Positions 5,999 through 6,056 of a stretch of DNA of 6,056 nucleotides are shown piece by piece. The notes under the pieces were generated by a model. It had not been told where the DNA came from. It ran no database searches and saw only the letters and a program-made list of their open reading frames with translations. Source of the stretch: Elusimicrobiota bacterium (lineage in GTDB: Bacteria > Elusimicrobiota > Elusimicrobia > Elusimicrobiales > Elusimicrobiaceae); NCBI GenBank assembly GCA_031271365.1, contig JAISVV010000085.1, positions 1 through 6,056 of the forward strand, in the 5' to 3' direction. How positions within the stretch are numbered: the first letter of the stretch is position 1; every line of letters begins with the position of its first letter. The translations under genes and the position numbers were made by a program.

Positions 5999-6056
5999 TT
6001 TTAACAAAAAACCCGTATATCAGGGAGTTTGCAGGAAGTTATTATATTTTTATCTC

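Noticed and set aside
5941..6056. Riboswitch or small RNA gene upstream of the deaminase
   Set aside because: Apart from one short hairpin and AT-rich promoter-like stretches I see no multi-stem structure or known riboswitch core.

Overview
The window looks like ordinary bacterial chromosome. It is gene-dense and GC-rich inside genes, with short AT-rich gaps, ATG starts and Shine-Dalgarno sites. A type II lipoprotein signal, a GGDEF protein and a single-span envelope protein fit a diderm bacterium. The phylum cannot be fixed from the sequence; Elusimicrobiota or a similar under-sampled gut or environmental lineage is only a weak hunch. No tRNA, rRNA, CRISPR array, insertion sequence, phage gene or attachment site was seen.

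Layout, left to right. Positions 1-266 hold the C-terminal end of a GGDEF (diguanylate cyclase-type) gene on the plus strand. It converges on a three-gene minus-strand cluster that reads from 2526 down to 307: a small lipoprotein of unknown function, a DEAD-box RNA helicase, and a small membrane-anchored protein of unknown function. The lipoprotein and helicase genes overlap by 11 bp, and a 41-bp gap separates the helicase from the last gene. A 35-bp divergent intergenic region (2527-2561) separates this cluster from a plus-strand copper-type P1B-ATPase (copA-like, 2562-4736). The ATPase gene overlaps tail-to-tail by 8 bp with a minus-strand adenosine deaminase-family gene (4729-5940). Positions 5941-6056 are the leader and probable promoter region of the deaminase, with a perfect 7-bp stem-loop.

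The genes do not form one obvious pathway. They are a cyclic-di-GMP output, RNA remodelling, copper export and purine salvage. The only grouping with plausible functional coupling is lipoprotein-helicase-membrane protein. The helicase has two oddities: motif II reads DEMD instead of DEAD, and its core is followed by a lysine/proline-rich tail. I found no strong evidence of a new defence, mobile or RNA-based system. The best leads are the helicase variant and its neighbours, the very short or leaderless lipoprotein transcript suggested by a TATAAT box 7 nt from its ATG, and the hairpin in the deaminase leader.
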